NCBI RefSeq assembly: GCF_029227915.1
Contig: NC_079889.1
Span: 248,001 to 312,000, forward strand
Reading direction: 5' to 3'
DNA length: 64,000 nt
From: Hydractinia symbiolongicarpus
Taxonomy: Eukaryota; Cnidaria; Hydrozoa; Anthoathecata; Hydractiniidae
Shown: positions 21,640 through 34,591 of the stretch, one piece after another
Position numbering within the stretch: position 1 is the first letter of the stretch
How the letters are laid out: each line of letters begins with the position of its first letter
Made by a program: the position numbers and the translations under genes
The notes under the pieces: model-generated
Database searches by the model: none
What the model was told of the DNA's origin: nothing
The model's input: only the letters and a program-made list of their open reading frames with translations

Positions 21640-24600
21640 TAAAATACAATAGGTGAAGTTAGTGGTAATTTGCAAAAAGTATGGTTGATCATGAATATGT
21701 TAACGGTAAAAACAGCACTGGCAAGTCAGTCTGACGCATTGACCTTTTCGCAAAATAAAGGACATTCTGACGCTAAATACAGTTGTATATTTAAACACAC
21801 TAACTTTGAAGGTGATTGCTTTTCAATTAATTTTTTTAACCGAAAAAATAGTATTTTAAAAATTTTTTTACTTTTAGTTGTTCTTGTACGTTAGAAGTTT
21901 AGAATTGGAAAAATTTAGAAAACATGACAAAAAGGTACAAATTTTTATTTTGTTATTGTTTAATTCGTGATAAAAAGCAAAGAGAAAGTCAATCTTTTGG
22001 ATTTCTTCGACATTTACCGCCGCATACAAAATGCAATATTAAATTAGGAGATGTAGCTCATCAACATTTGTTTTATGCAAATATAATATTGTGATTGATA
22101 ATAACAAACGTTGGCGAATACGGAAGGTGAATTTCCAAGGTTTGTACTGTAGAATTGAAAAGTAAGTAAAAGTTCCACTCGTTTCTCGGTAGAAAACAAA
22201 AATATAGCATATATTTTGTGTAGATTAGCCAATCACAGTGCGAGAAAAACTTTAACCATTTGATAATAAAATGATATTTGTCACATTATTTACATTTTGC
22301 TATGTTGATGTTCATTCAACTTTTTCTTGCTTAATGACCATTACAATAAGGAGAAACATTTTCAATTGTTTTTTTTAGTTTAGCTACTCGTTCAGGACTC
22401 ACAAATTATTTTTTGGCGTTTTATAGAACAAAAGTCAACAACTTTAACAGGTGAAAATTAAATTTTCGTTTCAAAAATTTCGATCAAAATCTTGACCCCT
22501 TTAAAAGTAAAGAAAGATGCTAAATCGAGTCTGACGTAAATGAGTTCCGAAAGTTGTTCCTGCGAAGAAAAAACTTCAAGGTGCAATGTCAATAAATACA
22601 AATTCTAGGCTTTTCCCGCACATCAGTAAGCAATTTCGTGGAACTAAAAGATCCCAGTAGCCGGGATACCATTAACTTTAAAGCATCCAGGCTGTCTATA
22701 AATCATCAGGCGGTATAAAAGATTCCTCTCTCACGTGGCGGAAATCAAATAATTAATTTTATCTTAAATTTTCAGCCATTAGGACTTTAATATTTAATTA
22801 AATTAGATATTAGCTCAAGCTTTTAAGTTCTTGTTAATATTTTTGGTCACCAGAATAAGGCATTCAGTCAAAGGCCTTTTAATAGACACAATTTGAGACT
22901 TGAAATTTTGAATGTTGTAGAATTTGTTCCTATATATGTTTCAGCTAACTAGCTGGGTAATAAAAATATAATCTTTAAAAAACTTATTTAGGTGAAACTA
23001 GAACAACCAGAATTGGAAAACTTGGAAAGACTAGAGAATTCTGGTTATTTTTAAGCAGCGAAGAAACATAGGAATCTCATGCGTGCAATCAAAACCGACA
23101 CCCAAGTGTCATCACTTTTAATGTTCCAGCAGAACAAAGTTTTGTAATTTATATATTTAGCCATTTTTAACAGATTTTACTCAAAAAAAGTAGTTAAATG
23201 ACTCGCGCAACAGAAAATGACATTCAGTTTGTTTTCCTTCTCTATTTCTATCCTCCTAGCTTATAGCATTTAAAACTGGGCAAGATACTTTCAAAAAATA
23301 ATAAACCAAACAGCCGAAGCTTTCTTAGTCTATGCTTTTCGACTTCACTCGATCTTTACATTTTTGCTTTTGGAAACCCTTTCAAGTCATTATTGTTTGG
23401 TCCCAGACCATCGGTGTATAACGCGTTTTGTAAAAAAAAACAATTCGTTGAGGCTGAACAAAAACTAGTTTACGATGGAGACCTAACATTCTGGAACTTT
23501 TATTTTTCTTGATTTTGTGTTCTAATAATAATTTTTGTGCTTCCTCTTTTTTATATTAAACTGTTTGCATTACTTTCTTGGTTGCTGCTAATTACAAAAG
23601 TGATGATGCTTGTAAACAAAGGTTTAAATCAATAAATAAATCATTAAATAAAAATAAATAAAGCAAAATAATTACGTTATTATTTACCTCTTCATGTGTT
23701 TGTTTGCTTACTTCTACAACAATCTCTCGATATGACTCTGCAGTGATTACGTCGGGAGTATAAACACAAATGAGCTACGCTAATTTCCTGCGTCCATTAT
23801 AGCACATTTTATAGTTAACCTTTTGACCCGATTTAATTATTTTTTTTCGCTTGTTATGGTGCCATTTAAAACATCTTCCAATAATGTTGCATATTTTGGA
23901 TACTATGGTACATTTTTGTGATACCTCTACATAAGAATTTGCTAATTATAGAAAGATAGAGTTGCATCGATAGTTAAGATGGTAAGTAAATAAGAAGTCT
24001 TCGGTCCAAATTCAATTTGATCCGTCATGATCTTAACACTTGGAAAGCGAGATTTCAGTTTAGAAGTATTACAATTCAAACATACGCATGATTTGTTCTA
24101 AAGGCAGAAACAAACAAGTCAGTAGCCGAGCGTAGACAAATGAACGTAAAAGAATTTGAATTGTAAAATCAATAAGCAACTTAAGATGCGTGTACACAAA
24201 CCAAAATTAGAAAAATCAAAATCCTTGAGAAATATTTACCCAGATATGCAACTTATTAAAATGTTTACGTAGGCGGGAAAAGGAAAGGGAAAGGTTATTT
24301 TTAAGTCGCCATGATAATGAAAAATAAGGATCTTGTAGTGCAAACTATTTGTGTTCCATACGAAATAGTTGAGATACTTAGATATTTGAGATACTTAGCT
24401 TGGCCTTCGAAATCCCCAAACTGCAATGTGACACTTTATTGAGAATGATTCACTGAAGGTAAATAAGTGTATAAATTTTCAGTATTCGGTAGAATTTGTT
24501 ATCAATTTCTATCCCCTGCGATTATTTAAGTACATGTCTAACGTGCTGCCGGACGACATGCGAAGGATACTCCGGAACGTCGCCCACTAAACTATCATGT

Positions 24601-26580
24601 TCAGGAAATGATAAACCTTTAACCATGTAAATACTAAACAGACAAACTGAAGCAATATCTTCCATGTGATTTATCAAGTTTACAGGTTATCAGCTCTCAA
24701 ATTTATGAAACGGAGTAATAATTTAGTAGAAGATTTACAAAAAGACCCAACACAAGCAAACTGTTTTTTTTTTAACAATAAGAAATTTAAAAAAAAGCAC
24801 AAAAATAACAATTTACGTTCCTATTCGCTTGTTTGCATTTATCATGGACTCGTACAATAAGCATAAAACATGTGGTTAAGTGACATAGCCATAAGTCTAA
24901 ATCTTATCTTAAAACTCACACTTAATAATCATGCGGAAAACTTTTAACTTTCGACGACGCGGCGGCGGTCTTCAGGAAAGTTTTATCACATTGGATTCGA
25001 GTCATTGTTATTGCTCATTTCACTGGATAAAAAAATTCTCTACTATTTTCTCACGTAAACGGAAAGCTGATGATAAAGTTAAGGAACAAGACCTTTATCT
25101 TGTAGCTGTTTTTATTGAAGCATGGCTGTTAGTTGAAATGAAGAAAGAAGCTGTTGTTGCTGGCATTTTTCAAGCAAAAATGATGTAAAGTAAAAAATAA
25201 TTTTAAAATCAATTATTTTGGGATGATTTGAAAGGACGCATGTTTTAAAGTGTTTTATGTTACAATACGTAATATTTCTTATAGTTTGTATAGTTCCTCA
25301 TAGCTAGCCAGAATTTAGAGACTTTATGCTGGGAAATTTTTTCTTTCTTTTTTTTCAGCGAAACAAAAGAACAACCAAGCAAGCAAACATGCAAACAAAC
25401 AAACCAATTTTCATTATGTGTATTGTAGCTAAGAATTTGTGTCGTATAATTTATTGTGTTTTATCTGGACAACTTTGTATTAACATTAACTTCTTAAAAA
25501 ATATAAAGTTTATGTTTTTATTTAATTTTTTCACTCATATTTGGTTTTGCTTTCTTTCTGCATATTCTTTTGAAATAAGTTCTCATGCGCAGAGGAAAAC
25601 CTTGCATGCAAAAAGCTTTTGTTTGAAGTGATCGGAATGTTTGATAAGTGTTCAAGCATGCGGAAAGTTTGACGACCTTTTAAAAATCCTAATCTTTAAA
25701 TGTCAAAGGCTGGGTTTATTTTTGGCTAGTTTTTCTTCCTCTTTTGACACCCCATGTTCTAATTAGTTTTATAACCAATTTGGTTTGGATTTTATACCAT
25801 CCTCCTAAAATACAAAATTTGCAAACAAGCAAGTGTATGTTTAGTCCTGTCCAAACTTTTTAGTATGGATTACTGCGCAAGTTGTAAAATGGTAAGATTC
25901 CTGTTATGGCTTTGTTAAATTTCCCACAATATACTGCAAACTAATTTGCCCGAAAACATAGTATTGTTTGCAAGCCTTGTAGTTATTTAACGATAATGGC
26001 GATTGCATTACAAGTATGTTCCTAAAAATGTTGAAAACGAATTATTATCAAAGCTAAGGAAGCTGATATACGAACTTTCTTCAAACGAACAATAATATTA
26101 TGAACTCTTGATTGCGTTTATATTGATTTTTTCTAGGGAAGAAATCGTTTTAACTAAAACTATTATCTCATTTTTTTCTGAGTTTAATTAACATTAGCCT
26201 CATTGAACTCGCACACGTATTAAATGAACTATTTTCCTCAATCCTTAGGTGAGAACTTTCACTCAACATACAAGAAAACATCATCCAAATTACGATTATT
26301 GGAAGCATTGAAGCCCTGTTAACGAAAAGAGCGGTACACGAAATTTATCACGGATTACTTTTACCAATCTTATTGTTTAATTGTGTTGTCGAATTGAACT
26401 TTTCCAGAACACAACTCAATCTACTGAGTTCGATCGATCGAAGAGTATCAGTCATTTTGAATGAGGAGCAGACGTTATTGATGAAATACATAAGCACGCA
26501 GAAGGACTGTAAAGAAATGTTTAGATTGTAATATCTGTAAAGATCTAGAAAGTTATTTTGTATTTAATATCCATTGTCAA
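21640..26580. other. Long intergenic stretch, mostly featureless
   Basis: I see no exon with convincing domain content. An (ATAA)-rich tail at 23625-23665 could be the end of a retroposon. The open frame 24931-25188 is listed separately. The rest is AT-rich single-copy-looking DNA. Confidence 0.5.
24931..25188 (+). CDS. Hypothetical 85-codon ORF
   Basis: It begins with ATG, contains a basic segment (SRKRKADDKVKEQDL) and ends with an alanine/valine-rich helix-like stretch (VAVFIEAWLLVEMKKEA). Composition is more protein-like than the surroundings, but there is no recognised domain and no splice evidence. It could be a relic of a mobile element. Confidence 0.25.
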   Translation: MRKTFNFRRRGGGLQESFITLDSSHCYCSFHWIKKFSTIFSRKRKADDKVKEQDLYLVAVFIEAWLLVEMKKEAVVAGIFQAKMM

Positions 26581-26591
26581 AATACTCTACA

Positions 26592-26747
26592 ATGTTATCT
26601 ATTCCTAAAGTGAAACTCGAGCTCGCAAAATCTGGCTTCTTCTTTATGGGTGTAAAAATTATCAATACACTGCCAATAGAGATACGGCGCAAATAGTCAT
26701 TCGCAGATTTTAGAAATAGAGTCATCAGTCATTTTAATTGCAAATAA
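26592..26747 (+). pseudogene. LINE ORF2 C-terminal fragment
   Basis: The frame encodes IPKVKLELAKSGFFFMGVKI then NTLPIEIRRK, a TAG stop, and SFADFRNRVISHF. This is the usual C-terminal end of the ORF2 of APE-type non-LTR retrotransposons, with one nonsense codon. It is cut off upstream. Confidence 0.7.
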
Positions 26748-27112
26748 TTTTTATAATTCGATGATAATTATACTACTTTAATGGGATAAATTTTCGCGAG
26801 GATTTAATTTCGCGGTTGAGCTCATCCGCGAAATTTTAGCATTTCGCGGAGACTTATTTTCGCGGATGAGGGATGTTCTAATTTTTCGCGGGGACTTAAT
26901 TTCGCGGATGAATATTTGAAAAAGGTAAAGTAAGTTGTCAAAAGGGTTCGGGGCCGAATGTCACTGTCTCATCGACCCTCGTTACACCGATCTTTTCTAC
27001 ACCGACCGAGACAAAGTGTAATTTTGCATTTTAGTTCAAACCTCTTTTAACACAACTATAACGTTAGGTAAAATAAACACAACTAGATACAAAATGAAAT
27101 GAATCTTAATCG

Positions 27113-27815
27113 TTAATCAAAAGCGTCAAACGCGGTACGAGAGAAGTCAACATTTCCATCTCCAGAGATCGGTTCATAGTCTGATTCTTTATCCGATTCA
27201 TCCACTACTATTTCACTTCGTGGGGTGAAAGCAACTTTCAATTGTTCATCCGTAAGGCTGGGAAGACAACTCAAATTCAGTTGATCATCTGCATTAGAAG
27301 CTAGGAACAAAGGATCGATATCCTGGAAAGGATCGAGTGATTCGAGACCTTCTACAACAGCTTCAAACGCTTCAGTGATACCGGCTGCTTTCCAAGCGTT
27401 TTTAATAACATTTTTGCCACCTTCTTTCGTCATATCGTTGTATAAATCCACCATCCATTGAGCTTTAAGCAGGTAAGTTCCAATGGGACGGTGATGTCAT
27501 GCAGCGATTTACCTTCATCTGGTTGCAGACCAATCTGAGCAGTACGCTAATCGTTAAACGTTTCACGTGTATGCTTCTTTGCGTAACCATTTACGATCAA
27601 ATCCAGAGGTTGGAGTAAGTGTGTCATATTAGCAGGAATGCAGACGATTTCGATATTTTCTTTCTCATACAGATCCAATACTTCTTTCGTCATTTGTCAA
27701 GTAAAGACATCCGTATTGACTAAGGTTTTTTGATCAAGTGGTATATTTAATAATTTTTCTTGTTCTTTAATAAATTTTTCTATGTACGGATTGAGATTTC
27801 TTTGATCATTTTGCC
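27113..27815 (-). pseudogene. Decayed pogo/Tigger-like transposase, C-terminal half
   Basis: On the minus strand the pieces read NPYIEKFIKEQEKLL, LVNTDVFT, stop, QMTKEVLDLYEKENIEIV, then IPANMTHLLQPLDLIVNGYA. After a further TAG and a frame change comes LLKAQWMVDLYNDMTKEGG. P-A-N-x-T-H-x-LQPLD is the signature after the second catalytic aspartate block in pogo/Tigger DDE proteins. The acidic C-terminus (DESDKESDYEP) is also typical. Two nonsense codons and one frame change mean it is not functional. Confidence 0.75.
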
Positions 27816-27874
27816 AGCTTTATCTGCGTTACCGTAGTGAGTTTTGTTGAAACTCAAAGATTCTTGGGTCATTT

Positions 27875-28090
27875 TTGATTAAATCTTGCGATGCGGGTTC
27901 CTTGCCAAATGCGAAAAAAAAGGAAAAGAGTAAAGATTCGTCTGCTGTTCCATCCAAGAAACCGCGACAAGATAGTGACATCAGAACGATGTTTTTAAAC
28001 GGTGCTGCCAGAACTGGACCTACGCGGGAAAACAGTCGAAAAAACAAGCGATACCAGCTGAAATTAAATCTATTGTACTTCATTAAGTAG
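27875..28090 (+). CDS. Opposite-strand small ORF inside the transposon
   Basis: It starts with ATG and encodes a basic 71-residue protein (AKKKEKSKDSSAVPSKKPRQ, then SDIRTMFLNG). The composition looks like a nucleic-acid-binding or nuclear protein. It runs against the transposase fragment. It could be chance, a captured host fragment or a second element gene. No family is recognised. Confidence 0.3.
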   Translation: MIKSCDAGSLPNAKKKEKSKDSSAVPSKKPRQDSDIRTMFLNGAARTGPTRENSRKNKRYQLKLNLLYFIK

Positions 28091-28399
28091 TTTTTTAACT
28101 CGCTTTATTTCTAGAATCATTAGAAAATATAACACCTGCTAAAACTAGCTACTTAAAACAAATTTCTTGTCATTTTTGTCTTTTCATCTTAGGCCTACAA
28201 AAAGAAAGTCTCAGACTTTGAAAACAAAGATAAACAAAAATTTAAAATTTCGTGGATAGAGCATTTTTTTCCAAATTTTTGCGGGAACAAATTTTCGCGG
28301 ATGGCCTGTTTCCAAATTTTTGAAGGGACATATGTTCTCGGACAGTACCCAATCCGCGAAATCCGCGAAATTTATTTCCTGCCAAAATTTATCGCATTA

Positions 28400-28650
28400 A
28401 AGCTGTATGTTTGTCCATTGAGTCGTCTTGAATACTCCAATATTTAAGTCTTTCAAGAGTGGTGTTTAATTTTTTTGTTTTCTATGTTATTTGTTAAGTC
28501 GGAATGTATGTTTTACATGACTTTTTACATAATGTTTTTATTATATATATTTGGTTTTATTATCAGGAAACCCAATCATAGCAGCAATTTAACACTGAAG
28601 TGTACATCCTGTGTAAATATTCATGATAAATAAATAAATAAATTGTAGGT
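28400..28650 (+). mobile_element. Probable LINE 3' untranslated tail
   Basis: Non-coding sequence resumes directly after the DNA transposon and ends in an (ATAA)n run at 28629-28648, a typical LINE 3' terminus. Together with the ORF2 fragment at 26592-26780 it would form one LINE end split by the transposon. The join itself is inference. Confidence 0.45.
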
Positions 28651-30443
28651 TCTATTTTCCAGGGATTGTATCTCGTTTTTTTACCATACGTTTTGCTAAG
28701 TTTCTCCGTACCTTGCACGTAGTCCATTCCACTTTGACACCAAACTGGATTTCCACAGTTTAGTTCTGCAAAGTAGTTGTTTTAAAAGTGTGCCAATGAT
28801 GTTTTAAAGAAACAGAGGTCATGATTTTCTTTCTTCCTTCCTTTCCTTCCTGCTTCCCTGATGGCCTGGATTGGATTGCTTGTAATCAATATTTGTTTCG
28901 GTGGGTAAAGGTTTTAAATGGTTTACATTAGGCCTGCATCTTTCACGTTCTTTTCCTGTTTCTTTCTGCTATCTATGTTAGACACACCTAAATAACATAA
29001 GAAAATGTAAATCGGTTCCGTCACCACACTCCTCATGTAGCGGTGCTCTCTAGTTATCGTATATTGTAGAAAACATCTCGAAATCCATACATTTTATTGT
29101 CGCTTACCAATTTTGCATGTGTGTGTAATAGAATAACTTCGAAAGAGCGCCAAGCAGACTTTTAGAATTAGCACAAAATTTTAATAACTTCAAGGTAATA
29201 ATAATGCTGTTTTAGTTATATTCTAATATAAAAAAGATGCTTGTGTCAATAAGCGTTCGCCCTATTTGGTATGAGGTTAGAGAAAGATGGGGACATACCG
29301 TGCTCTTGGCAAATTTCAATTTTGTTATGAGGTCGATAAGGAATGACTAAATTTAGTCGGAAAACAATGAATAAATATCGCGTTGTGGAATAATATCTTT
29401 ACCCGCTAAAAATTTTACCAACTTTTGTTTATATCGACTTCTTTACCCATAAATAATCAGTGATATACGCGTAATATAGAAGGGCGAATATTGCACAAAA
29501 TACTAAAGCTTTGACTAGCTTTATGTAAAGGTATCACTTGTTCTTCCTCCCATAACTTACACTAAATTTCAGGAGTCACAAGTGAAAACTTGAAACAATT
29601 ATGTACCTCTCTTAACTATTACACTAAATTTCAGGAGTCACAAGTGAAAACTTGAAACAATTATGTACCTCTCTTAACTATTACACTAAATTTCAGGAGT
29701 CACAAGTGAAAACTTGAAACAATTATGTTCTCTTAAATAAAAAAATAGGTGAATTAATGTAAATCCGCGTCAACTCACTCCTAATGGAAACCAGCCATTC
29801 TAAACACTTTGAAGTTAACAAATGTAGCATAATAACTCCCTTGAGAAATGCTGAATTGTAAAATGTTGTGTTTTGAAAAAATATAACAGGATAAAAAAAT
29901 ATGAGAGATGCGAGTGGACGCATAAAAATATTTTTTTCATCCGAGGTATTTATTTGGAACTTTCCAGGTATGTGATTTGTTTATTTTTGTTGTTTATAAA
30001 ATAAACAAGCATACTGATATTTATTTTGTATGATCTTTATTGTTTTAATCGGTATTGGTGTTGTTTATTATTTGTGGTTAAAAACATCACCCATTACCAA
30101 GACGCTGCACGTGATAAGAAAGCTAAATTTTATTTCAAGTGGGTCTTGCTTTTATTGGTTACTCTTCGTTTAACCCTGTTTATGTTGTATGAGGGGGAGG
30201 GGGCGTGGCTATTGGATTTACACTGCCTACTTACTTTTCTATAACCCTTAAAATTATTATTGATTGTGTCAACGATTAGAAAAATTAAACATTGATGTTC
30301 GACATTCTACTTATATCTTACAATATTGCTTTAACAGGGATAAGATATAGTTACAACATGGTTGCCGGCAACCGTGTTACTATATGAGATGTCAAAAAAA
30401 ATTTTTTGAGCATAACTTTTTACTTCTTTCTGTTTTGTCCTTA
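28651..30443. other. Intergenic stretch without supported genes
   Basis: Apart from the 62-bp tandem repeat and a short TTCC-rich tract at 28830-28858, nothing gene-like is visible. Open frames at 29723-29923 (minus) and 30026-30244 (plus) lack support. Confidence 0.5.
29560..29730 (+). repeat. 62-bp tandem repeat, about 2.8 copies
   Basis: The block starting ACTAAATTTCAGGAGTCACA begins at 29561, 29623 and 29685. The copies are almost identical. There is no spacer-plus-repeat organisation and no coding sequence. Confidence 0.9.
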
Positions 30444-31059
30444 AGGTGGCAGTAACCCATTTTAGTCGTTCAAATTTATGGCTTTTTCAGTCAGTGTATT
30501 ATCAATACGAATTTTCTTTATTATTTCCTGAAAATATTGGCCTTTAAGCACATAGAAACAGTTTTGTTTATATTTTTAATTTGCTGAGTCAGCAGATATA
30601 CTTATTTTTATATATGCAATAAAAAAGAAAATAAGTAGCTTTCACGAGCTCTATATTTTTACAGATATGATTTTGCATTGACTTGGGCTGTGTTTTTTTT
30701 TTAATTTTTTTCGCATTAACCTTTTGTTTGTTTCGAGAGAAATCTCATTACCATATCATGCTGCATCTGTGTCAAAAGAAAAATATTTTTACATTTCTCT
30801 TTAATAATTACGTCATTTCTTTCTGCACAATTTCGCAAGCACGTAGACCAAAGCTACATTCGGCAGAACTAATTAATTATTTATTAATTTTAATTTAAAA
30901 AGTAATTGTTAAGACTGAATATTTTAGATGAAAAATAATAGTATTAAAACTTGACAAGTGTGTTATAACAAAAAATATGGATATATAGTCTGAAAATAAC
31001 CTTTCGTAACTAATTATGTAAAAAAACAAAATATCGTTTTTAAAAGGTTACAGCCACCT
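30444..31059. mobile_element. TIR element, AGGTGGC family, copy 1
   Basis: It starts AGGTGGCAGTAACC and ends GGTTACAGCCACCT, an inverted pair. It contains a block (CTTTAATAATTACGTCATTTC to ACCTTTCGTAACTAATTATG) shared with the copy at 58452. No transposase is visible, so it is a non-autonomous DNA element of about 0.6 kb. Confidence 0.75.
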
Positions 31060-34000
31060 ATGGTAATACTTTAACCGCTAATAGCATAGCAAACATCTAG
31101 CAAACAAAATTCAATTGCCAATAAAATAAATCGATTTATTTTGTTCAGCTTCGAAACCAAGAAAATTGTTATTCCAAATAATTATTTCTTTACTATTATT
31201 TTTGTCAAGGTTCATAAATATCCCTTCGGCAATTTAAAAATTATTCCAGGTGGTTAAATCCAACCCTGCTCCTCCCAAGGGTGTTCAATACCAAGAAATC
31301 CTAGTCTATTAATGGTTAGCTAATCGTGTTACCTTGACAACAAGTTACGAATTCTTTCAAATGCTGTTTTATATTTTTCTACCCTTTTCCTATGTATTAT
31401 ACATTTTAGATTTTCTTTTTGACTTTTCATTTGATTTTTTTTTCTTTTTTTTTTTAGATGTCGACATGACGCTGGCTATCAAACCAAACGACTATTTATT
31501 GTTATCTACGAAAGTTATATGTGCATTTTTTATGGAGAAGCAAGTTCTCGAGTAATTATTTAATTAAGACTTCTACGTTCAGATTTTTAACAATAGTCCA
31601 GCGTCGGTTTAAACAAGCATTTCTTTTTGCTTATCTGTTATGTATGACAAAGAAGTTTTTGCTTTCATTTTTGCAACTCGAGAACTTGCTTTTAAAGGTA
31701 TGTGGTTATGAGTACTTGTGGAATGCATAGGTTTGCGAGCGCGTCAGGTAGCGTCACCTTTGATCATGCTTTGGGATATATTTCGAGTTAAGATGATATG
31801 ACTAAGGTGTTGGGGCCTTGCTTTATGCACTAGCTGGGGAGAATAAGATAAACTATTTTCTGGGATATACAGATTTGAAGGTAAAGGTAGGCTAGGTAGG
31901 TTTGATGAGTGGAAGGTTTTCAATAAATTTGACATGGTGACATTCGTTTAGATTTCAGTGAAGAATTGTTTGCTCCGCTACAATAAAAAAAATGAAAATA
32001 AAAGCGATTAAACCAAAATAATTTTTTATATTTTTCTCATAAAAGTAACGACCTTAATTAATCACTGCATTTCATTCGAACAGGGAGAGCAATTTGCTGG
32101 GAGGTTTGCTTTTTCTCGCCTATCTTTTTTCCTTTTTTCAGTCCATTTTCAGTGCATCAATGTATAAGTACATCAATTAATTTTACATTTTGTTAAAAGG
32201 AAAGAAAAGGAAAAAGTTTTTTGATGCCACTGCATTTGTCATGTCATTTTATTGTCATAATTGCTTCGTTTTATTTAGAGAAAATATGCTAAATTAATAA
32301 TCAAAGTTGTACCGTAGGTCGTCATTTTCAACGTTCACTTGGTCACATCGTTGCTTTCTTTAAGAGCATCCTCAATTTTATGACTATAGAGTTTTATTTG
32401 TGGTTACTGGCCGTAACATATGCTGGTTTTATTTGATTTATTTCCGTCTATGTTTACATCAACACACAACGTCATCAAGAAAGCTGAAAAAACATTGCCA
32501 ATAAAAAATTTTAGTCGGCAAAAATATTTGTCACAAAATTTAGTTATTTAATCGAAACATCTTTTTAAGAGAAGTACCACCGAAAAATAACAATTAAACA
32601 TTAAATTCTTTTGGTACGAAATTCAGCGAAATTTTTTTCATATATTTCTTCTATATAATTTACGATTTGTTTCCAATATTATTAATAGCTACATTTTTAA
32701 CTACAAATTACCGCAAATTTCAAAAAATGTCGTTTTAAATAATTACGGCAATAAATACTTTGTTCGACCATCGGCTCGTTGTCTTCGACTTTCTAGATCT
32801 TAGCTATTATGTCGATGATTTTTAACTATGCGTTTTAAATTCGCTGAACGTGATGGCTACTGACCTTTCAGTCAAAAATATCCCACTAATGGCGGAATAA
32901 AAATTTGACTTCACTTCGACATTTTCCTCTCTATTAAAACCACTAACAAATAAAACTGTGCAAAAAACACAAAGCTAGAAAATTTTTCAGCATTTTTATA
33001 TATATGTATGCATGAGAAAGAAGACTTTTCACATTACTTTTTTAAGTGTGTTCTTGACATATCTCGGTTTCTTAGCTTGGCTAGTTTCTTATACTTTTCC
33101 TTTTTATATTTTTTTATTTTCAAATATTCTTCAGCAAAGAATTATGGAAAAAATAAAAATTCTTAAATTTTGCTAAGGCGCCATGTACAATTGGAAATTT
33201 AATAGTGCAAGTATGGTGGGAAGCAGAACGACTAATTGTTAAAAAAAAATAGCCGTCACACTCAGCGCTTTCTTAATTTGCCTAATTAAACAATATTTTT
33301 TCACTCTGTCCAAAACATATTGAGAAAAGCTCAAAGGTTAAAAAATGATCGGTACAGGCTTCTAATATATTCACCTTCTTTTTACGGCCAGGTTAAGCAA
33401 CGTTTTTTTTCCTTTTCTTTCCGGGTGTTCTGTTTTTTGTCTGTCTTGAAAAGAAAGGCATTAAAATTCTCGAAAGGAATTTAATGAATGTGGCTGAATA
33501 TATATTCGTATCCTACCGATGTATCTCAGAAGTTCATCCCTTGTTCTGAAAATATCTTCGTGTTTTTTATGTTCTTTACTACAGCTAAAAGCAACAGCTT
33601 CAACTTTTCTTGTTGTGGGGCAATTTAATTGAAAGTTGTGCAGTGAAACTTTAAGTGTCCAATGTAATAGAATACAAAGCCGTTAAACATAATTTTTAAT
33701 TACACTTTTAAAAGAATGAAAATTTCTTATCGCTAATCGCTTTTGTTGTCTTTTTATCATAGTATCAATACGAATGTCACAAAAAATATCTCCCCATTCA
33801 ATTGATATTTACTTCTTACAGAAGGAGCATTTGTTTTAAGACAAAAAGTTCAGTCAGTTTTTGTTTTAAATTTACTATCTAATGCAAAACTTACAAATTT
33901 TGTTTTAGCTTCACGGTTTTTCCCTCCTAACTTATTGTAAGGGAGGTTTTTTTAACCCAGTTGCGGAAACAATTTTGTAAGCTTTGCTCATTTATTTTAA

Positions 34001-34383
34001 TTTTAAAAAAAGATTAAATTTCAAAGGCTGTAATAAGTATCAGGTTTGACAGGAAGCAGGATGTTAAGGTAAAAAACTCCCTCAAAATGGGTTACTTAAT
34101 TTTATACCAAATAATTTTTAGCTTTTTCTGTGAAAGTCAGGATTTTTGTTTTAATAGAGGGAGCGTTACAAATGGGGCGGCAGTTTAGGAGGCTAGTGTG
34201 TAAGTGTTGCGGGTCACAACTTAATTTCCTTCAGTCGCCTTCACTTAATTTGAATTTTCCACGGTATGATCTTCTCTGGCGCTAAATTTTTGTAAAGCAA
34301 ATCACAATATAAGCAGAATGTGGATAGGGCTTAAGCACTTCGCGCGTAATAATATTCCACATGTGCACAAACCACATGCCTTC
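31060..34383. other. Intergenic stretch without supported genes
   Basis: Several 60-75 codon frames occur on both strands, but none has splice context, domain content or a convincing start. The sequence is AT-rich with poly-T tracts. I see nothing further. Confidence 0.5.
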
Positions 34384-34591
34384 CTTCAATGCACAGTGTA
34401 ACTTGACGTGTGAGACATTGGGTGAAAAGAATATGTCTTAACCGGATGAGAGGAATTACTTCAATTTATTCACAATGAAGCGGGCAAATCTTGTCTTATT
34501 GTGAATATATTTAAGTAGTTCTAATCATTCTGTTGAGACATATTCTTTTCATTAAATGTTTCGCACGTTAATTTACACTGTGCATTGAAGG
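34384..34591. repeat. Long near-perfect palindrome (foldback element)
   Basis: CCTTCAATGCACAGTGTAA at the left end is mirrored by TTACACTGTGCATTGAAGG at the right end. The arms keep pairing inward for about 90 bases (AAAAGAATATGTCT, then ATTCACAAT) around a short centre. Transcribed, it would form one long hairpin. It resembles a palindromic MITE. Confidence 0.85.

Larger units (their letters stand above)
26781..28397 (-). mobile_element. Pogo/Tc1-like DNA transposon with terminal inverted repeats, inactive
   Basis: The ends read ATGGGATAAATTTT and, inverted, ATGCGATAAATTTT, each followed by TTTCGCGG-rich subterminal sequence. A TA dinucleotide flanks both ends (26779-26780 and 28398-28399), the target duplication of the Tc1/mariner/pogo superfamily. 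Inside, on the minus strand, lies a decayed DDE-type transposase. Length is about 1.62 kb. The element appears to sit inside an older LINE. Confidence 0.8.

Noticed and set aside
29560-29730. Possible CRISPR-like array
   Set aside because: The repeats are directly tandem with no unique spacers, and the genome is eukaryotic.
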